Below, in pieces: positions 6,906 through 15,681 of a stretch of 40,298 bases of DNA. The notes under the pieces were generated by a model. It was given only the letters and a program-made list of their open reading frames with translations, had not been told where the DNA came from and searched no databases. Within the stretch, counting starts at the first letter, position 1, and every line of letters starts with the position of its first letter. Both the position numbers and the translations under genes were made by a program. This DNA comes from an uncultured Bacteroidota bacterium (GTDB lineage Bacteria > Bacteroidota > Bacteroidia > Chitinophagales > Chitinophagaceae), in contig CAIYJV010000212.1 of the NCBI GenBank assembly GCA_903926605.1, positions 1 through 40,298 of the forward strand. Direction: 5' to 3'.

Positions 6906-8879
6906 CTACTTAAACAACTCTTCTTTTGTCTTTGGCCTCGAATCTATTTGCCAACTGAAGCGGCCGAGTCTTGCTTCGGGGAGATTGGCCTTCTCGAGTG
7001 GGGTCATGATCTGGGTGATGTCTTTCTCAAACAGGATGCGCTGGATCTGTTGTTTTTCGAAATAGATCTTCATGCGCTCGCTTTTGGCTTCGCTTTCGCC
7101 CACGTAGGCACCCCTGGAGTCCTTGGTATAGTATATAGCCTGCGCATCGGGCACCACCACCAGCTTATTGATGGTGTTATTCTCAAAATAGGCTGTGAGT
7201 GTCTGACCCTGAACCTGGTCGAATAGTCCGGCCTTTTCCGGGCCCGACTGCGAGACCACGAATGAGTTGTTGGGTACGAACAAACTCTTCATTTTGCCAC
7301 TGTCGTCCATACGCAACAAAATGGTATCGCCGGTTATCTGGCTCAGGTGCGACCATGCAATGGGCTTGTAGATCATGCGGATGGTAGAGTCTGCCTGCGA
7401 ATAGCTCACGCTGTCACATTTGCCTTGCATGGAGTCTGAGAAAATAAGCACATGGTGGTAGCCCACAAACATCATAGGCGCAGTGGTATCTGCCGCCGTA
7501 GTATCTTTTTTTATGGCAGTACCCCCCACTACTTTCCCTTTAACCGGTTTTCCTGACTTGGATTTTGCGGGTTTCTCCGGCGTCGCCTTTGGTACCTGCT
7601 GTTTTGCAGCCACTGGCTGGCTGTTCGTTAGCGTATTGATCTGAAGCTTTTTATCGTCGCTAGGTGCAGCCTCCTTGTTGTTTTGCTTTTTCACCGGTTT
7701 GTCGGCCATTACCCTGAAATCGTTTACCGCAAACTGGAAACCCAGAAACCAGGGCAGACCACGGGTTATGTCGTGCTCTTTGCCCGTATCAATGGTTGAT
7801 ACAAGGAAACACACCAGATAGGGATCGGTAGATTCGTTGTCTTTTTTCACCTTCACCGTATCTGTTCTCACCGCCGGGAATGAGTAAAATGTATCGGCGC
7901 GTATGTACAAGGTATCCTTGCCGTTTACCTGTTTCAGCACAGGCTTTCCTGTTGCCCAGCTTACACGTTTGAACCTGAAATACTCCAGATGCTCACAGAA
8001 CATGGTGGAGTGCTTTGTGGTGTCTATGGATATCACATGCCCGTTGGCATATCCATACCCGGTGGGCTTGTTGTAGTAAATGGTGTCTCCCTCCAGATAA
8101 TACTCACCATCCATTACCGAGGAATGCCCTGTAAAATGCGCCGTTCCGGTCACGCTTTCATAAGTACCATTGCTCGTTTTCAGTTTCTGGCGGCCACTGT
8201 CGCTGGTCACGACCGAGGGTGCATAAAAGGTAACCAAACGCGTATCGGTATTATATCCCAGATCATCGGATACTATCTCGTAACGCACATCCACCACATG
8301 CACCTTCTTCTTAAACCTGGCCTCCTTTGCGCTTACCACATATTCCCCCTCCATGCTGGTAACAGTGGAAGAATCGGTATGCAAAACACCACCGGTGGTA
8401 TAGTCTCCTGTTTTTGTACCCAGATTGTAGGTTAGGTCCTGGCATTTCAGATTATTGGGCGCGTCAATCAGTACCACGTTACCGTGCATATAGGCCAGTT
8501 TGCCAGACGATGTGTATCGCAAATAGTCGCATACCGCATTTGTACCATCGGCCTGGCGCACCCTTACGTTGCTATAGGCTTCTACTATGTTGGTGGTGTT
8601 GTTTCGGTACAGGCTGTCGCAGTACAGGGTATCTGTACCCTGAATGAATACGGCATTGCCGATAAACCGATTGTATGCGCCCGAATCTGTTTTTACATAA
8701 TACACATCCAGTGCGCTGATCTGTACCGGAACGTTTTTTGAAGTGTCGGACTTTTGAGCAAAAACCGCGAAAGTGTGGCCAACCAGAAACATCGCAACCG
8801 TGAATACGGCCAGCACCCGATACCTTTTGGAAAACAAATTTTTCTCCGGGTTTAGCCAGCCTTTTAACGATTTAAGCAC
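6906..8879 (-). CDS. OstA-like protein, probable LPS-transport (Lpt) component
   Basis: A 657-residue exported protein with repeated OstA/LptA-type beta-jellyroll strands (for example ALDVYYVKTDSGAYNRFIG and GNAVFIQGTDTLYCDSLYR, then ANGHVISIDTT), the pattern of periplasmic proteins that carry lipopolysaccharide to the outer membrane. A GTG at 8879 is preferred as start: it gives MLKSLKGWLNPEKN followed by a hydrophobic signal (VLAVFTVAMFLVGHTFAVFA). The longer frame, open to 9065, would run into the divergent reductase gene. A lysine/proline/alanine-rich linker (about 430-500) divides two strand-rich halves. It is divergent from the NADP reductase. Family call is good; the start remains uncertain and the exact Lpt role is inferred. 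Confidence 0.8.
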   Translation of the reverse strand: MLKSLKGWLNPEKNLFSKRYRVLAVFTVAMFLVGHTFAVFAQKSDTSKNVPVQISALDVYYVKTDSGAYNRFIGNAVFIQGTDTLYCDSLYRNNTTNIVEAYSNVRVRQADGTNAVCDYLRYTSSGKLAYMHGNVVLIDAPNNLKCQDLTYNLGTKTGDYTTGGVLHTDSSTVTSMEGEYVVSAKEARFKKKVHVVDVRYEIVSDDLGYNTDTRLVTFYAPSVVTSDSGRQKLKTSNGTYESVTGTAHFTGHSSVMDGEYYLEGDTIYYNKPTGYGYANGHVISIDTTKHSTMFCEHLEYFRFKRVSWATGKPVLKQVNGKDTLYIRADTFYSFPAVRTDTVKVKKDNESTDPYLVCFLVSTIDTGKEHDITRGLPWFLGFQFAVNDFRVMADKPVKKQNNKEAAPSDDKKLQINTLTNSQPVAAKQQVPKATPEKPAKSKSGKPVKGKVVGGTAIKKDTTAADTTAPMMFVGYHHVLIFSDSMQGKCDSVSYSQADSTIRMIYKPIAWSHLSQITGDTILLRMDDSGKMKSLFVPNNSFVVSQSGPEKAGLFDQVQGQTLTAYFENNTINKLVVVPDAQAIYYTKDSRGAYVGESEAKSERMKIYFEKQQIQRILFEKDITQIMTPLEKANLPEARLGRFSWQIDSRPKTKEELFK

Positions 8880-9008
8880 TTCTGTTAACTGGTTTGTTTG
8901 TATATAAAATAAAATAATGCCGCGGCTGTTATTAAGCCTCTCAAAAAACTGCCTGCGGAAACGACTGCCGCAAAAATAATAAAAGGCCCGGATCGAATTG
9001 TTAATTTG

Positions 9009-9016
9009 TAACTTTG
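9009..9016 (+). promoter_or_regulatory. -7 box TAACTTTG of the NADP reductase gene
   Basis: A perfect TAnnTTTG box ends 4 bases before the ATG at 9021, so the expected transcription start coincides with the start codon and the mRNA would be leaderless. No good -33 TTG lies at the usual distance. Confidence 0.55.
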
Positions 9017-9020
9017 TGGT

Positions 9021-9737
9021 ATGCTTCCAGTATGGCAAACCGGAATAATCCGTGAAATAACCCAAGTCACTCCGAATACAAGGCGTTTTTTAATTGAAAT
9101 ACCCGGTGTGGAAAATTTTGAATTCCAGCCCGGTCAGTTCGTGACCCTGGACCTTCCGATCAGCGAACAGCGTAGTAAAAGGTGGCGGAGTTATAGTATC
9201 GCGTCAGCGCCCAACGGCACCAATATGTTAGAGCTGGTAATCGTGTATATGCCCGGCGGGGCGGGAACCAATTTCCTGTTTCACAGCCTGAACGTGGGCG
9301 ACAAACTCACCTTGCGCGGCCCCATGGGAACATTGACGCTCCCGAAAACGCTCGACAAAGACCTTTACTTTATTTGTACCGGCACCGGGATAGCTCCGTT
9401 TCACAGCATGTTACAATACATTTTCGCACATAATATCCCGCACCAGAAAATATTCATGATTTTTGGCACACGTAAGCGCGAAGACCTTTTGTACCCGGAT
9501 GAGCTAAAAGCTTTGGAAGAAAAAATGCCTGGCTTCACATACATACCTGTGCTTTCGCGGGAAGACTGGGATGGCCGCAAAGGATATGTGCATGCCGTGT
9601 ATGAAGAATTGTGCGCCGGCCTGCCACCCGCTATTTTCATGCTATGTGGCTGGAACAAAATGGTAGATGAAGGCGTGGAACGCCTGAAAGCCATGGGATA
9701 CCACAAAAATGATATTATCGCTGAGCTTTACGGCTGA
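9021..9737 (+). CDS. Ferredoxin/flavodoxin-NADP+ reductase family oxidoreductase
   Basis: A 238-residue FAD/NAD(P)-binding reductase that moves electrons between NAD(P)H and a small carrier such as ferredoxin. The N-terminal FAD-binding barrel carries RSYS at 56-59 (RWRSYSIASAP). The NAD(P)-binding half carries GTGIAP at 121-126 and the C-terminal substrate motif MLCGWNKMVDEG. There is no added 2Fe-2S domain, so it is a stand-alone reductase. The ATG at 9021 is supported by conserved sequence starting at once and by a -7 box just upstream. Its end overlaps the 3' end of the convergent kinase gene by 10 bases. The physiological partner cannot be read from the window. Confidence 0.88.
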   Translation: MLPVWQTGIIREITQVTPNTRRFLIEIPGVENFEFQPGQFVTLDLPISEQRSKRWRSYSIASAPNGTNMLELVIVYMPGGAGTNFLFHSLNVGDKLTLRGPMGTLTLPKTLDKDLYFICTGTGIAPFHSMLQYIFAHNIPHQKIFMIFGTRKREDLLYPDELKALEEKMPGFTYIPVLSREDWDGRKGYVHAVYEELCAGLPPAIFMLCGWNKMVDEGVERLKAMGYHKNDIIAELYG

Positions 9738-11863
9738 TTTTTATCTTCGTCGTTGAGGGGGAATTCAAGGTAGAATGTAGTGCCTTCTCCCTCCTTGCTT
9801 TCAAACCAAACATTTCCACCATGCGCTTTGGCTATCTGTAGGGTTATGCTCAGACCCAGACCATGTGCACCTTCGCCTGCGGTTCCTTGTGTTTTAGCCT
9901 CTGTAAACATATCGAATACCAATGGCTTATCCTTCTCACGAATCCCTATCCCATAGTCCTTTATGCGGATGCGCACCATGTCACTTCCGTCAAACCGGGC
10001 CTTGCCCGATTGCATTCCGCCAATGTTACCAAAAGGGTCCAGCTGAGTCACGTTCACTTCTATAATACCTTTTTCGTTGCTGAATTTTATTGCATTGCCC
10101 AGGAGATTGTTTACAGCACGCCATATTTTTTCCTTGTTCACAAAGGCGCGTACCGGATCCTCGGGCATGGTGACTATTATTTTTTGCTTCTTGGCGCTGG
10201 CCTTATAGTTCAGTAGTTCCACACTAGACCGCACCAGGTCGTTTATGCTCACCCATTCCTTTTTCAGGCTGTCGGGGTCTATCATCTGCGATGCTTCCAG
10301 TATGTCCTTGCTCAGTGCTATGGAGTTCTGGCAGGATTCTTTTATCAGGTCCAGCACCTCTTTCTGGTCAGCCTGACTTTCGTTTTTGTCGTGGTACAAA
10401 AGGTCTGTCAGCGCCATAACGGCAGATATCGGATTCATTACGTCATGCGCCACTGCCCGTAGAATACGGGTTTTGTCGCGGTCTTGTTGTTCCAGTTCAG
10501 CCAGCGCTTTTTCCAGCTTAACTTTCTGCTCATTCACTTTGTTGTTCAGCGTGGTCAGCACGATCAGATTTTTCCGGGTGCGACGTGCGTTGTGCAGGAT
10601 GATGAAAATAATGATCACGGCCAGACATGCCGCAATGGATACGACAAACAAATACACTTTCTGACTGTGCGCCTGCGCGTGTAGGAGTGACAATTGGTAT
10701 TGCCGTTCCTGGTTTTTTATCCTGCCTTCGATGTCGGATGACATCAGCAGCATATTCTGCCGGTTCAGAGAGTCGTCTATACGCACATATTCCCGGATGT
10801 ATGCGAACGCTTCAGCCGGTTTACCGCGTCTTTCGTTCAGTTGCCACATCAGGTGGTTCCAATTCAACTCCACGCTTTTTTCCGGCAGCGAATCCAGTTC
10901 CGCCCTTATGTCTGCCAGCGTTTGTTCCAGTTCGGGTATCCTGTCCAGGCTAAAATACAAATTTGCCAGTTTCACCTGATCTAATTCGGCATCCGTATTG
11001 CTACATCCTCTTGCCAGGTTTACACCTATGCTTTTGCGCAACATGGCAATAGCCGTGTCTTTGTTGCCCCGGGCAGAGTATATGTCGGCAAGGTTTCCGT
11101 ACACCACCGCTTTTGCAGTTACGAAAGCAGTTCTGCTTTTTGTAGGAAATTTATCTGCATTGGCGTCAATATATTCCAGAGCCTTGTTGTAGTAGTCTAC
11201 CGCCGAATCATATTTTTCCAGGTGGTAATAGCACAATCCCAGATTGTCCAGCAACTCCTGCTTTTTGTAAAACACACCAAAGTCTTCCGTGCAATGCATT
11301 ACCTCTGTAAAAGACTCCCTGAAGTAGTCGGCGGCTTCGGCAAACTTTTGCTGCTTAAAAAGCACCATGCTCAGGCTGTAACTGTATTTTGCAAGCGCAC
11401 AGGAGTCCTCACCAGCTTGAGCAAGTGTTTTTGCCTGATAGTAACAATCATAAGCGCCCATAAAGTCGCCCAGCGACATCAGGGCGTCGCCCTTGTTATT
11501 ATATGCAATAATGTACTTGTACTGAATATTTTTGTTGGTTCGGTCCAGCTCGCAGATCCTGATCATGCTGTCGGCCGCGACAATACAATGGGCATAGTCT
11601 TTAAAGTCCTTGCGATAAATGTTATCACAAAAACAGAAATAGTCCAATTCATCCATTTTCGAAAGCCCGCCCCTTGCATGAGCATCCAGAACAATGTGGA
11701 TAGCCCCTGCCTTATCTCCTGCCTCATACAACCGCTCTGCCCTGGTGATCACAGAATCAAACCATGGGCTTGGCTTTCCGATGCTGTCGCCATACCTGTC
11801 GCAGGAGGAAAAACAAATTAAAATACAGATAAAAACAATATGACCGAGCTTTACAAACCGCAC
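9728..11863 (-). CDS. TPR-containing sensor histidine kinase with lipoprotein-type signal
   Basis: A 711-residue two-component kinase. The N-terminus has a lipobox-like signal (LICFSSC, Cys21). Tetratricopeptide repeats occupy about 40-380 and would lie outside the inner membrane. One membrane helix (403-423) follows, then a coiled coil (430-465), the HisKA helix with phospho-acceptor His473 (VAHDVMNPIS), and the HATPase domain with N box NNLLGNAIKFS, G1 DYGIGI and G2 GLGLSI. All catalytic motifs are intact. It starts with GTG. No response regulator is encoded next to it, so the output partner is elsewhere. It lies 170 bases downstream of a PAS-HisKA gene on the same strand. The ligand is unknown. 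Confidence 0.88.
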   Translation of the reverse strand: MRFVKLGHIVFICILICFSSCDRYGDSIGKPSPWFDSVITRAERLYEAGDKAGAIHIVLDAHARGGLSKMDELDYFCFCDNIYRKDFKDYAHCIVAADSMIRICELDRTNKNIQYKYIIAYNNKGDALMSLGDFMGAYDCYYQAKTLAQAGEDSCALAKYSYSLSMVLFKQQKFAEAADYFRESFTEVMHCTEDFGVFYKKQELLDNLGLCYYHLEKYDSAVDYYNKALEYIDANADKFPTKSRTAFVTAKAVVYGNLADIYSARGNKDTAIAMLRKSIGVNLARGCSNTDAELDQVKLANLYFSLDRIPELEQTLADIRAELDSLPEKSVELNWNHLMWQLNERRGKPAEAFAYIREYVRIDDSLNRQNMLLMSSDIEGRIKNQERQYQLSLLHAQAHSQKVYLFVVSIAACLAVIIIFIILHNARRTRKNLIVLTTLNNKVNEQKVKLEKALAELEQQDRDKTRILRAVAHDVMNPISAVMALTDLLYHDKNESQADQKEVLDLIKESCQNSIALSKDILEASQMIDPDSLKKEWVSINDLVRSSVELLNYKASAKKQKIIVTMPEDPVRAFVNKEKIWRAVNNLLGNAIKFSNEKGIIEVNVTQLDPFGNIGGMQSGKARFDGSDMVRIRIKDYGIGIREKDKPLVFDMFTEAKTQGTAGEGAHGLGLSITLQIAKAHGGNVWFESKEGEGTTFYLEFPLNDEDKNQP

Positions 11864-12033
11864 GTCTTTGATCTTAAAAAGAATGATTGCGTAAAATACG
11901 ATTAAATTCCCATCTCAACCAAAAACATCATTTTTTATTGCTCATAATTTATTCTCTATTGTTTATCGTGTCTTATTCGAAGATATTCCCATCACAATTG
12001 CTAACATACCCGCAGACACATCGCTCCCTGTGG

Positions 12034-13074
12034 TCATACTGTTTGGTTTTGTTTGCGCGGGTCCAGTATGTGATTCATGGTACGCACTATATTGTCCAAC
12101 TTCAGTAATGCTTCCTTGGTTCCGGACAGAAAAGTGGCTACCTCTTCCTGGTCCAGCTTTACATTGTCGATCATATCGGTTACGCCCATCAGGGTAGCCA
12201 ACGGGCCGCGCAGATCATGCGACACCATTTGCGAAAACTGTTCCAGTTCTTTGTTTCGTTTGGTCAGTTTCTCTGTCAATGACAAAAGATCGTTTTCGTA
12301 GTTTTTCCGGATCGTGATGTCTTCTGCTATGCCCAGCACCGCTTTCTGGGTGAAACCCTCCGGCGTAAATGGAACTTTGATGATACGCCAGGTGGTTAAT
12401 TCTCCCTCACTGTTTTTCTGGCTAAACTCAGATACAAACAGCTTCTCGTCACTGTTCAGGACTTCCGCATCCTGCCTGCTCAGTTCTATGAACTCCTCCT
12501 CTGTCCGCACCAGATCCCGCATGTTTTTACCGTGCAGCATGTCAGCTGTCAGCCCATAGTGGTTCAGAAACACCTGATTGCCCCACAGATAGTTGCCCGC
12601 TGCGTCCCTTGCGTATATAGACAAGGGTATCAGGTCCATGATCAGGCTTATGTTTTCTTCCGTGCGAGACAAACTGCGCTTTATTTGTATCATCTCGGTC
12701 ACATCGTGTACAATACAGCTAAGTCCCATTGTGCGGCGTTCACTGTCCAGATGGCATTTGATCTCTGCAAATAATTCGCGCACCTCACCATCCCGCCGTA
12801 CGATCCGGTGCGAAAGACTAAAATCCGTAAGACTGTTCCGCGAATCGTGAATCCTGCTTCTTACAATTGCCAGATCGTCGGGATGCACGAACGACTCCCA
12901 TTCCTGGTAAGTAGATTCGGTCTGACCAGAAGGTAGTGCATAAATACGGCGGGCCTCCTCAGACCATGTCATAACCCCTGTGTGCAGATCAAGAACCCAA
13001 TTACCTATTTTGGCTATGGGCTGGGCGTGTTTCAGGCGCTCAATAGTCTCTTTGAGCTGGTGTTGTAATTTCAT
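12034..13074 (-). CDS. PAS-PAS-HisKA protein lacking the ATPase domain
   Basis: This 346-residue cytoplasmic protein has two PAS sensor domains: about 15-130, with VHPDDLAIVRSRI and RRDGEVRE, and 140-258, ending in GIAEDITIRKNYE. A dimerisation/phospho-acceptor helix pair follows with His286 in QMVSHDLRGPLA. It stops 60 residues after that histidine, so the HATPase catalytic domain (N, G1 and G2 boxes) is absent. The following 170 bases encode nothing similar in any frame, so a recent frameshift is unlikely. It could be phosphorylated in trans or bind another kinase. The neighbouring TPR kinase, 170 bases downstream on the same strand, is the obvious candidate partner. No transmembrane segment is seen. 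Confidence 0.82.
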   Translation of the reverse strand: MKLQHQLKETIERLKHAQPIAKIGNWVLDLHTGVMTWSEEARRIYALPSGQTESTYQEWESFVHPDDLAIVRSRIHDSRNSLTDFSLSHRIVRRDGEVRELFAEIKCHLDSERRTMGLSCIVHDVTEMIQIKRSLSRTEENISLIMDLIPLSIYARDAAGNYLWGNQVFLNHYGLTADMLHGKNMRDLVRTEEEFIELSRQDAEVLNSDEKLFVSEFSQKNSEGELTTWRIIKVPFTPEGFTQKAVLGIAEDITIRKNYENDLLSLTEKLTKRNKELEQFSQMVSHDLRGPLATLMGVTDMIDNVKLDQEEVATFLSGTKEALLKLDNIVRTMNHILDPRKQNQTV

Positions 13075-13103
13075 GAGTTATAGTTTTAAGGCAAAAGGCA
13101 AAT

Positions 13104-13111
13104 CAAATTTA
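13104..13111 (-). promoter_or_regulatory. -7 box TAAATTTG of the PAS-HisKA gene
   Basis: A perfect TAnnTTTG on the minus strand, 30 bases upstream of the ATG at 13074, inside a very AT-rich 270-bp divergent region. A TTG (13139-13137) lies 25 bases further up, slightly too far for a standard -33 box. Confidence 0.45.
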
Positions 13112-13348
13112 ATCAATACCGAATGAAATTTCATTACAATATTAAAATATAACTATTTCACATTAAAACAAATTAGACGTTTTTGTTTTATTGTTATAAT
13201 TTACTAATACTTATAAAACATATTAAATTGTCTATAGTCGATAACAAGCAGCTGTATGGTGACCAGCCCGATCACAAATACATTTTTGCCTGCTGCTGAA
13301 AATTTGTCTGCCATAGCTTTTCCTGAGTGGCAAATCCGATATTTGCTT

Positions 13349-13993
13349 ATGGACAAGTACAGGGAAACATTTGAAACGTGGAACAAACTGGCGGGCATCT
13401 ATCAGGAAAAATTTATGGATCTTCCCCTATATAATCACACCTATGATGCTCTGTGTCAAATGTTGGAAAAACGCCATCCTTCTGTGCTGGAAATAGGGTG
13501 CGGGCCTGGCAACATCACAAAATACCTGCTGGCCAAACGCCCTGATTTTAAGATACTGGCCACCGATATTGCCCCCGCAATGGTGGAAGCGGCACAAAAA
13601 AACAATTTGCAGGCCAGGGTTGAATTGATGGACTGTCGCGAAGTACACCGGATTGCGGAAAAATTTGACGCTATAGTCTGCGGATTTTGCGTTCCCTACC
13701 TTTCGGCGCAGGACATTGAAAAACTGATTGCCGACTGCAACCACCTGCTTAATGCAGGAGGTTTCATTTACCTGAGCTTTGTAGAAGGCGACCCAGGCGA
13801 TTCAGGTTTCAAATCAGACGGGCAGGGTTCCAGGGTCTATTTTTATTTCCACGAAGCCAGCGACATTTTCAATGTGATGAACAGCCACAATTTCGAACTG
13901 TGCCAGTCTTTCTACGTACCCTATCCCAACAAAAATGGCACACAGGATACCCATACCATTTTGTTAGCCCGCAAAACAAACACAGGAAAATGA
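13349..13993 (+). CDS. Class I SAM-dependent methyltransferase
   Basis: A 214-residue Rossmann-fold methyltransferase. Motif I is VLEIGCGPGNIT at about 46-57, followed by an acidic residue at the end of strand 2 (ILATDIAPAM) and motif IV-like DAIVCGFCVPYLS. The substrate cannot be told. The ATG at 13349 is chosen because the family N-terminus (a YDKWA-like RETFETWNKLAGIYQ) follows directly. Upstream in-frame starts reach 13256 but add unlike sequence. Its stop overlaps the ATG of the next gene (ATGA), so the two are translationally coupled. A short inverted repeat GCAAAT-CCGAT-ATTTGC (13330-13346) sits immediately before the start. Confidence 0.85.
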   Translation: MDKYRETFETWNKLAGIYQEKFMDLPLYNHTYDALCQMLEKRHPSVLEIGCGPGNITKYLLAKRPDFKILATDIAPAMVEAAQKNNLQARVELMDCREVHRIAEKFDAIVCGFCVPYLSAQDIEKLIADCNHLLNAGGFIYLSFVEGDPGDSGFKSDGQGSRVYFYFHEASDIFNVMNSHNFELCQSFYVPYPNKNGTQDTHTILLARKTNTGK

Positions 13994-14388
13994 ATCAAAA
14001 ACTACTTCAAGTCGCCATTGTCGTAAACGATTATAACGAAGCCATAGATTTCTATACCCGCAAGCTTGGGTTTGCAGTCATAGAGGACACCGTCCTGTCG
14101 GCTTCTAAACGTTGGGTGGTTTTGACGCCACCCGGCTCCGGAGAAACCAGAATACTACTGGCAAAGGCTGCTACACCGGAACAAAGCAGCAGAGTGGGCA
14201 ATCAAACCGGTGGCCGGGTATTTCTCTTTCTGAGTACAGACGATTTTGACCGGGACTACGCCAGATTACTCGCCCACAATGTCTCGATCGTGCGCCAGCC
14301 TGTGGTGGAACAATGGGGCAAAGTGGCGGTATTTGCGGACTTGTACGGCAATCTCTGGGACCTGATAGGTCCGGTCCCTACGACATAA
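13990..14388 (+). CDS. VOC-family (glyoxalase/bleomycin-resistance/dioxygenase) protein
   Basis: A 132-residue protein of the vicinal oxygen chelate superfamily. It has paired beta-alpha-beta-beta-beta modules (QVAIVVNDYNEAIDFYTRKLGF at the start and VFADLYGNLWDLIGP at the end), the metal/substrate-site layout of glyoxalase-like enzymes. The family includes isomerases, dioxygenases and antibiotic-binding proteins, so no reaction is assigned. The usual first-strand histidine is replaced here (VAIVVND) and a second-module glutamate is not obvious, so metal use is doubtful. The start at 13990 overlaps the methyltransferase stop by 4 bases. It converges on the endonuclease gene, with 4 bases between the stops. 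Confidence 0.85.
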   Translation: MNQKLLQVAIVVNDYNEAIDFYTRKLGFAVIEDTVLSASKRWVVLTPPGSGETRILLAKAATPEQSSRVGNQTGGRVFLFLSTDDFDRDYARLLAHNVSIVRQPVVEQWGKVAVFADLYGNLWDLIGPVPTT

Positions 14389-14392
14389 ATGT

Positions 14393-15466
14393 CTAAAGCA
14401 TTATTTTCTGTGCCGAGACACCTTCGGGCATGATGCACAACAAAACGTACAAACCATGACCCAGACCAGCTGCAGACAGCACTGCTTCTCCGGTACCAGC
14501 CGGGACAGTCTCCTGCCGCACCAGTCTGCCAGTGGCATCGACTAGCCTCAATACTGCGTCAGATCGCAGGGGTGTGTTCCAGGCAATATCCAGATCGCCC
14601 CCGCTCGCCCAAGCTTTAAATCCGGGCACACCTGCGTTAAGGCCCAGTACACCCAGCATGCTGCAGTCGCCTGTTCCCCAAATACAATCTGCATATTCCG
14701 GATGGTCAATAAACGGGTTTCTATTGCCCTGTAGCGCATATACCGCATTGTTACGATCTATTTCTTTTTTGCTGACCGGGTCGTTATGGTGCCAGTCCAG
14801 CAGCATTTGTGCGGTCCAGCCTTTCAGGTTTACCTGTGTCGCCATTTCCCAGGTCACAAAAACCGAACTGTCATTACGGTAACAAGTAGAAACGTAGAAA
14901 TAATTTCGTGCCAGATCGCCCTTAAAAGAGTCAATAGGCTCATAACAACTTCCAGATGGGGCTCCGGGGTAGATGTTGCTGCCGATTTTACTGCCATTGG
15001 TAAATGTCTGGCTTACGCTCCCCACTTTACCGTACGGAAGGTCTCCCCTGTTGCTGTTCACATAGTAATCGGTGGGATAAACGATAAACAGATCGGTCTG
15101 CATAGGGGCGGTGCTGCCAAACTTGCTCTGGGGCCAGGTGTGCTCACGGTTGTAGCATCCACCTTCGGCCGATGGGCTGCTACCACTGCACTGATTGGTG
15201 CCAATTGTGTACTCATAAGCAGGTGTGGCACCCGGCTTGTCCGAGTACACATCCCATAGTTTCCCGTCAGGACGCACGTCGGTAGTATGATAGGCATTCC
15301 AAAGCCCTGGCGTATAGGTTAGCGCTGTGTGCGACCTTATGATCTGCATCAGTGCTATGCGTAAAGGCTGACCGTTCAAAAAAGAAGCGGGTGCATAGTA
15401 CCCCGCCGGCTGTGCACATACCGCACCACCAAGCATACTTAATAAGATCGTAAATATCTTCCTCAT
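14393..15466 (-). CDS. Secreted endonuclease I family nuclease with T9SS sorting domain
   Basis: A 357-residue exported nuclease of the EndA/NucM family, which cuts DNA (and often RNA) non-specifically outside the cytoplasm. The signal peptide is MRKIFTILLSMLGGAVCAQ. The catalytic core has REHTWP (R107, E108, catalytic H109), NSNRGDLPYG (about 137-146), and the closing segment RNPFIDHPEYADCIWG. The C-terminal 95 residues form a beta-rich T9SS type A-like sorting domain ending in VSAQKIML, so export through the outer membrane is expected. The ATG at 15466 is supported by the signal peptide and by a promoter whose -7 box ends 4 bases upstream. A longer frame to 15502 would overlap that promoter. 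Likely role is DNA scavenging. Confidence 0.9.
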   Translation of the reverse strand: MRKIFTILLSMLGGAVCAQPAGYYAPASFLNGQPLRIALMQIIRSHTALTYTPGLWNAYHTTDVRPDGKLWDVYSDKPGATPAYEYTIGTNQCSGSSPSAEGGCYNREHTWPQSKFGSTAPMQTDLFIVYPTDYYVNSNRGDLPYGKVGSVSQTFTNGSKIGSNIYPGAPSGSCYEPIDSFKGDLARNYFYVSTCYRNDSSVFVTWEMATQVNLKGWTAQMLLDWHHNDPVSKKEIDRNNAVYALQGNRNPFIDHPEYADCIWGTGDCSMLGVLGLNAGVPGFKAWASGGDLDIAWNTPLRSDAVLRLVDATGRLVRQETVPAGTGEAVLSAAGLGHGLYVLLCIMPEGVSAQKIML

Positions 15467-15470
15467 AAGG

Positions 15471-15503
15471 CAAAGGTAGGCTACCCCCGGTAAAACTGGC
15501 AAA
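15471..15503 (-). promoter_or_regulatory. Promoter of the endonuclease I gene, leaderless arrangement
   Basis: On the minus strand a -33 TTTG (15503-15500), a 21-base spacer and the -7 box TACCTTTG (15478-15471) match the Bacteroidota consensus well. Four bases separate the box from the ATG at 15466, so transcription should start at or next to the start codon. Confidence 0.65.
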
Positions 15504-15625
15504 GTGTGTCCGAATTATGTACCTGACGGTATTTTACAAAAAACCCGGGCAAGAATCTGGTATGGATTTTGGCAATCCTGATCCAAAATTTAGTTTGTCT
15601 AATTTTTTATTGTTTTTATTAAACA

Positions 15626-15633
15626 TAACTTTG
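15626..15633 (+). promoter_or_regulatory. -7 box TAACTTTG of the TonB-dependent receptor gene
   Basis: A perfect TAnnTTTG box 48 bases before the ATG at 15682. The expected start near 15638-15640 leaves a leader of about 43 bases and excludes the upstream in-frame start at 15517 as the translation start. No -33 TTG at ideal distance is seen. Confidence 0.55.
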
Positions 15634-15681
15634 CAGGCTAAAACCGGCGCCCTGCAAACGCCATATCCGGTACCATTTCGT

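Noticed and set aside
12034-13074. Frameshifted or split histidine kinase
   Set aside because: The 170 bases after the stop contain no N, G1 or G2 box in any frame, so the missing ATPase domain is not simply out of frame.
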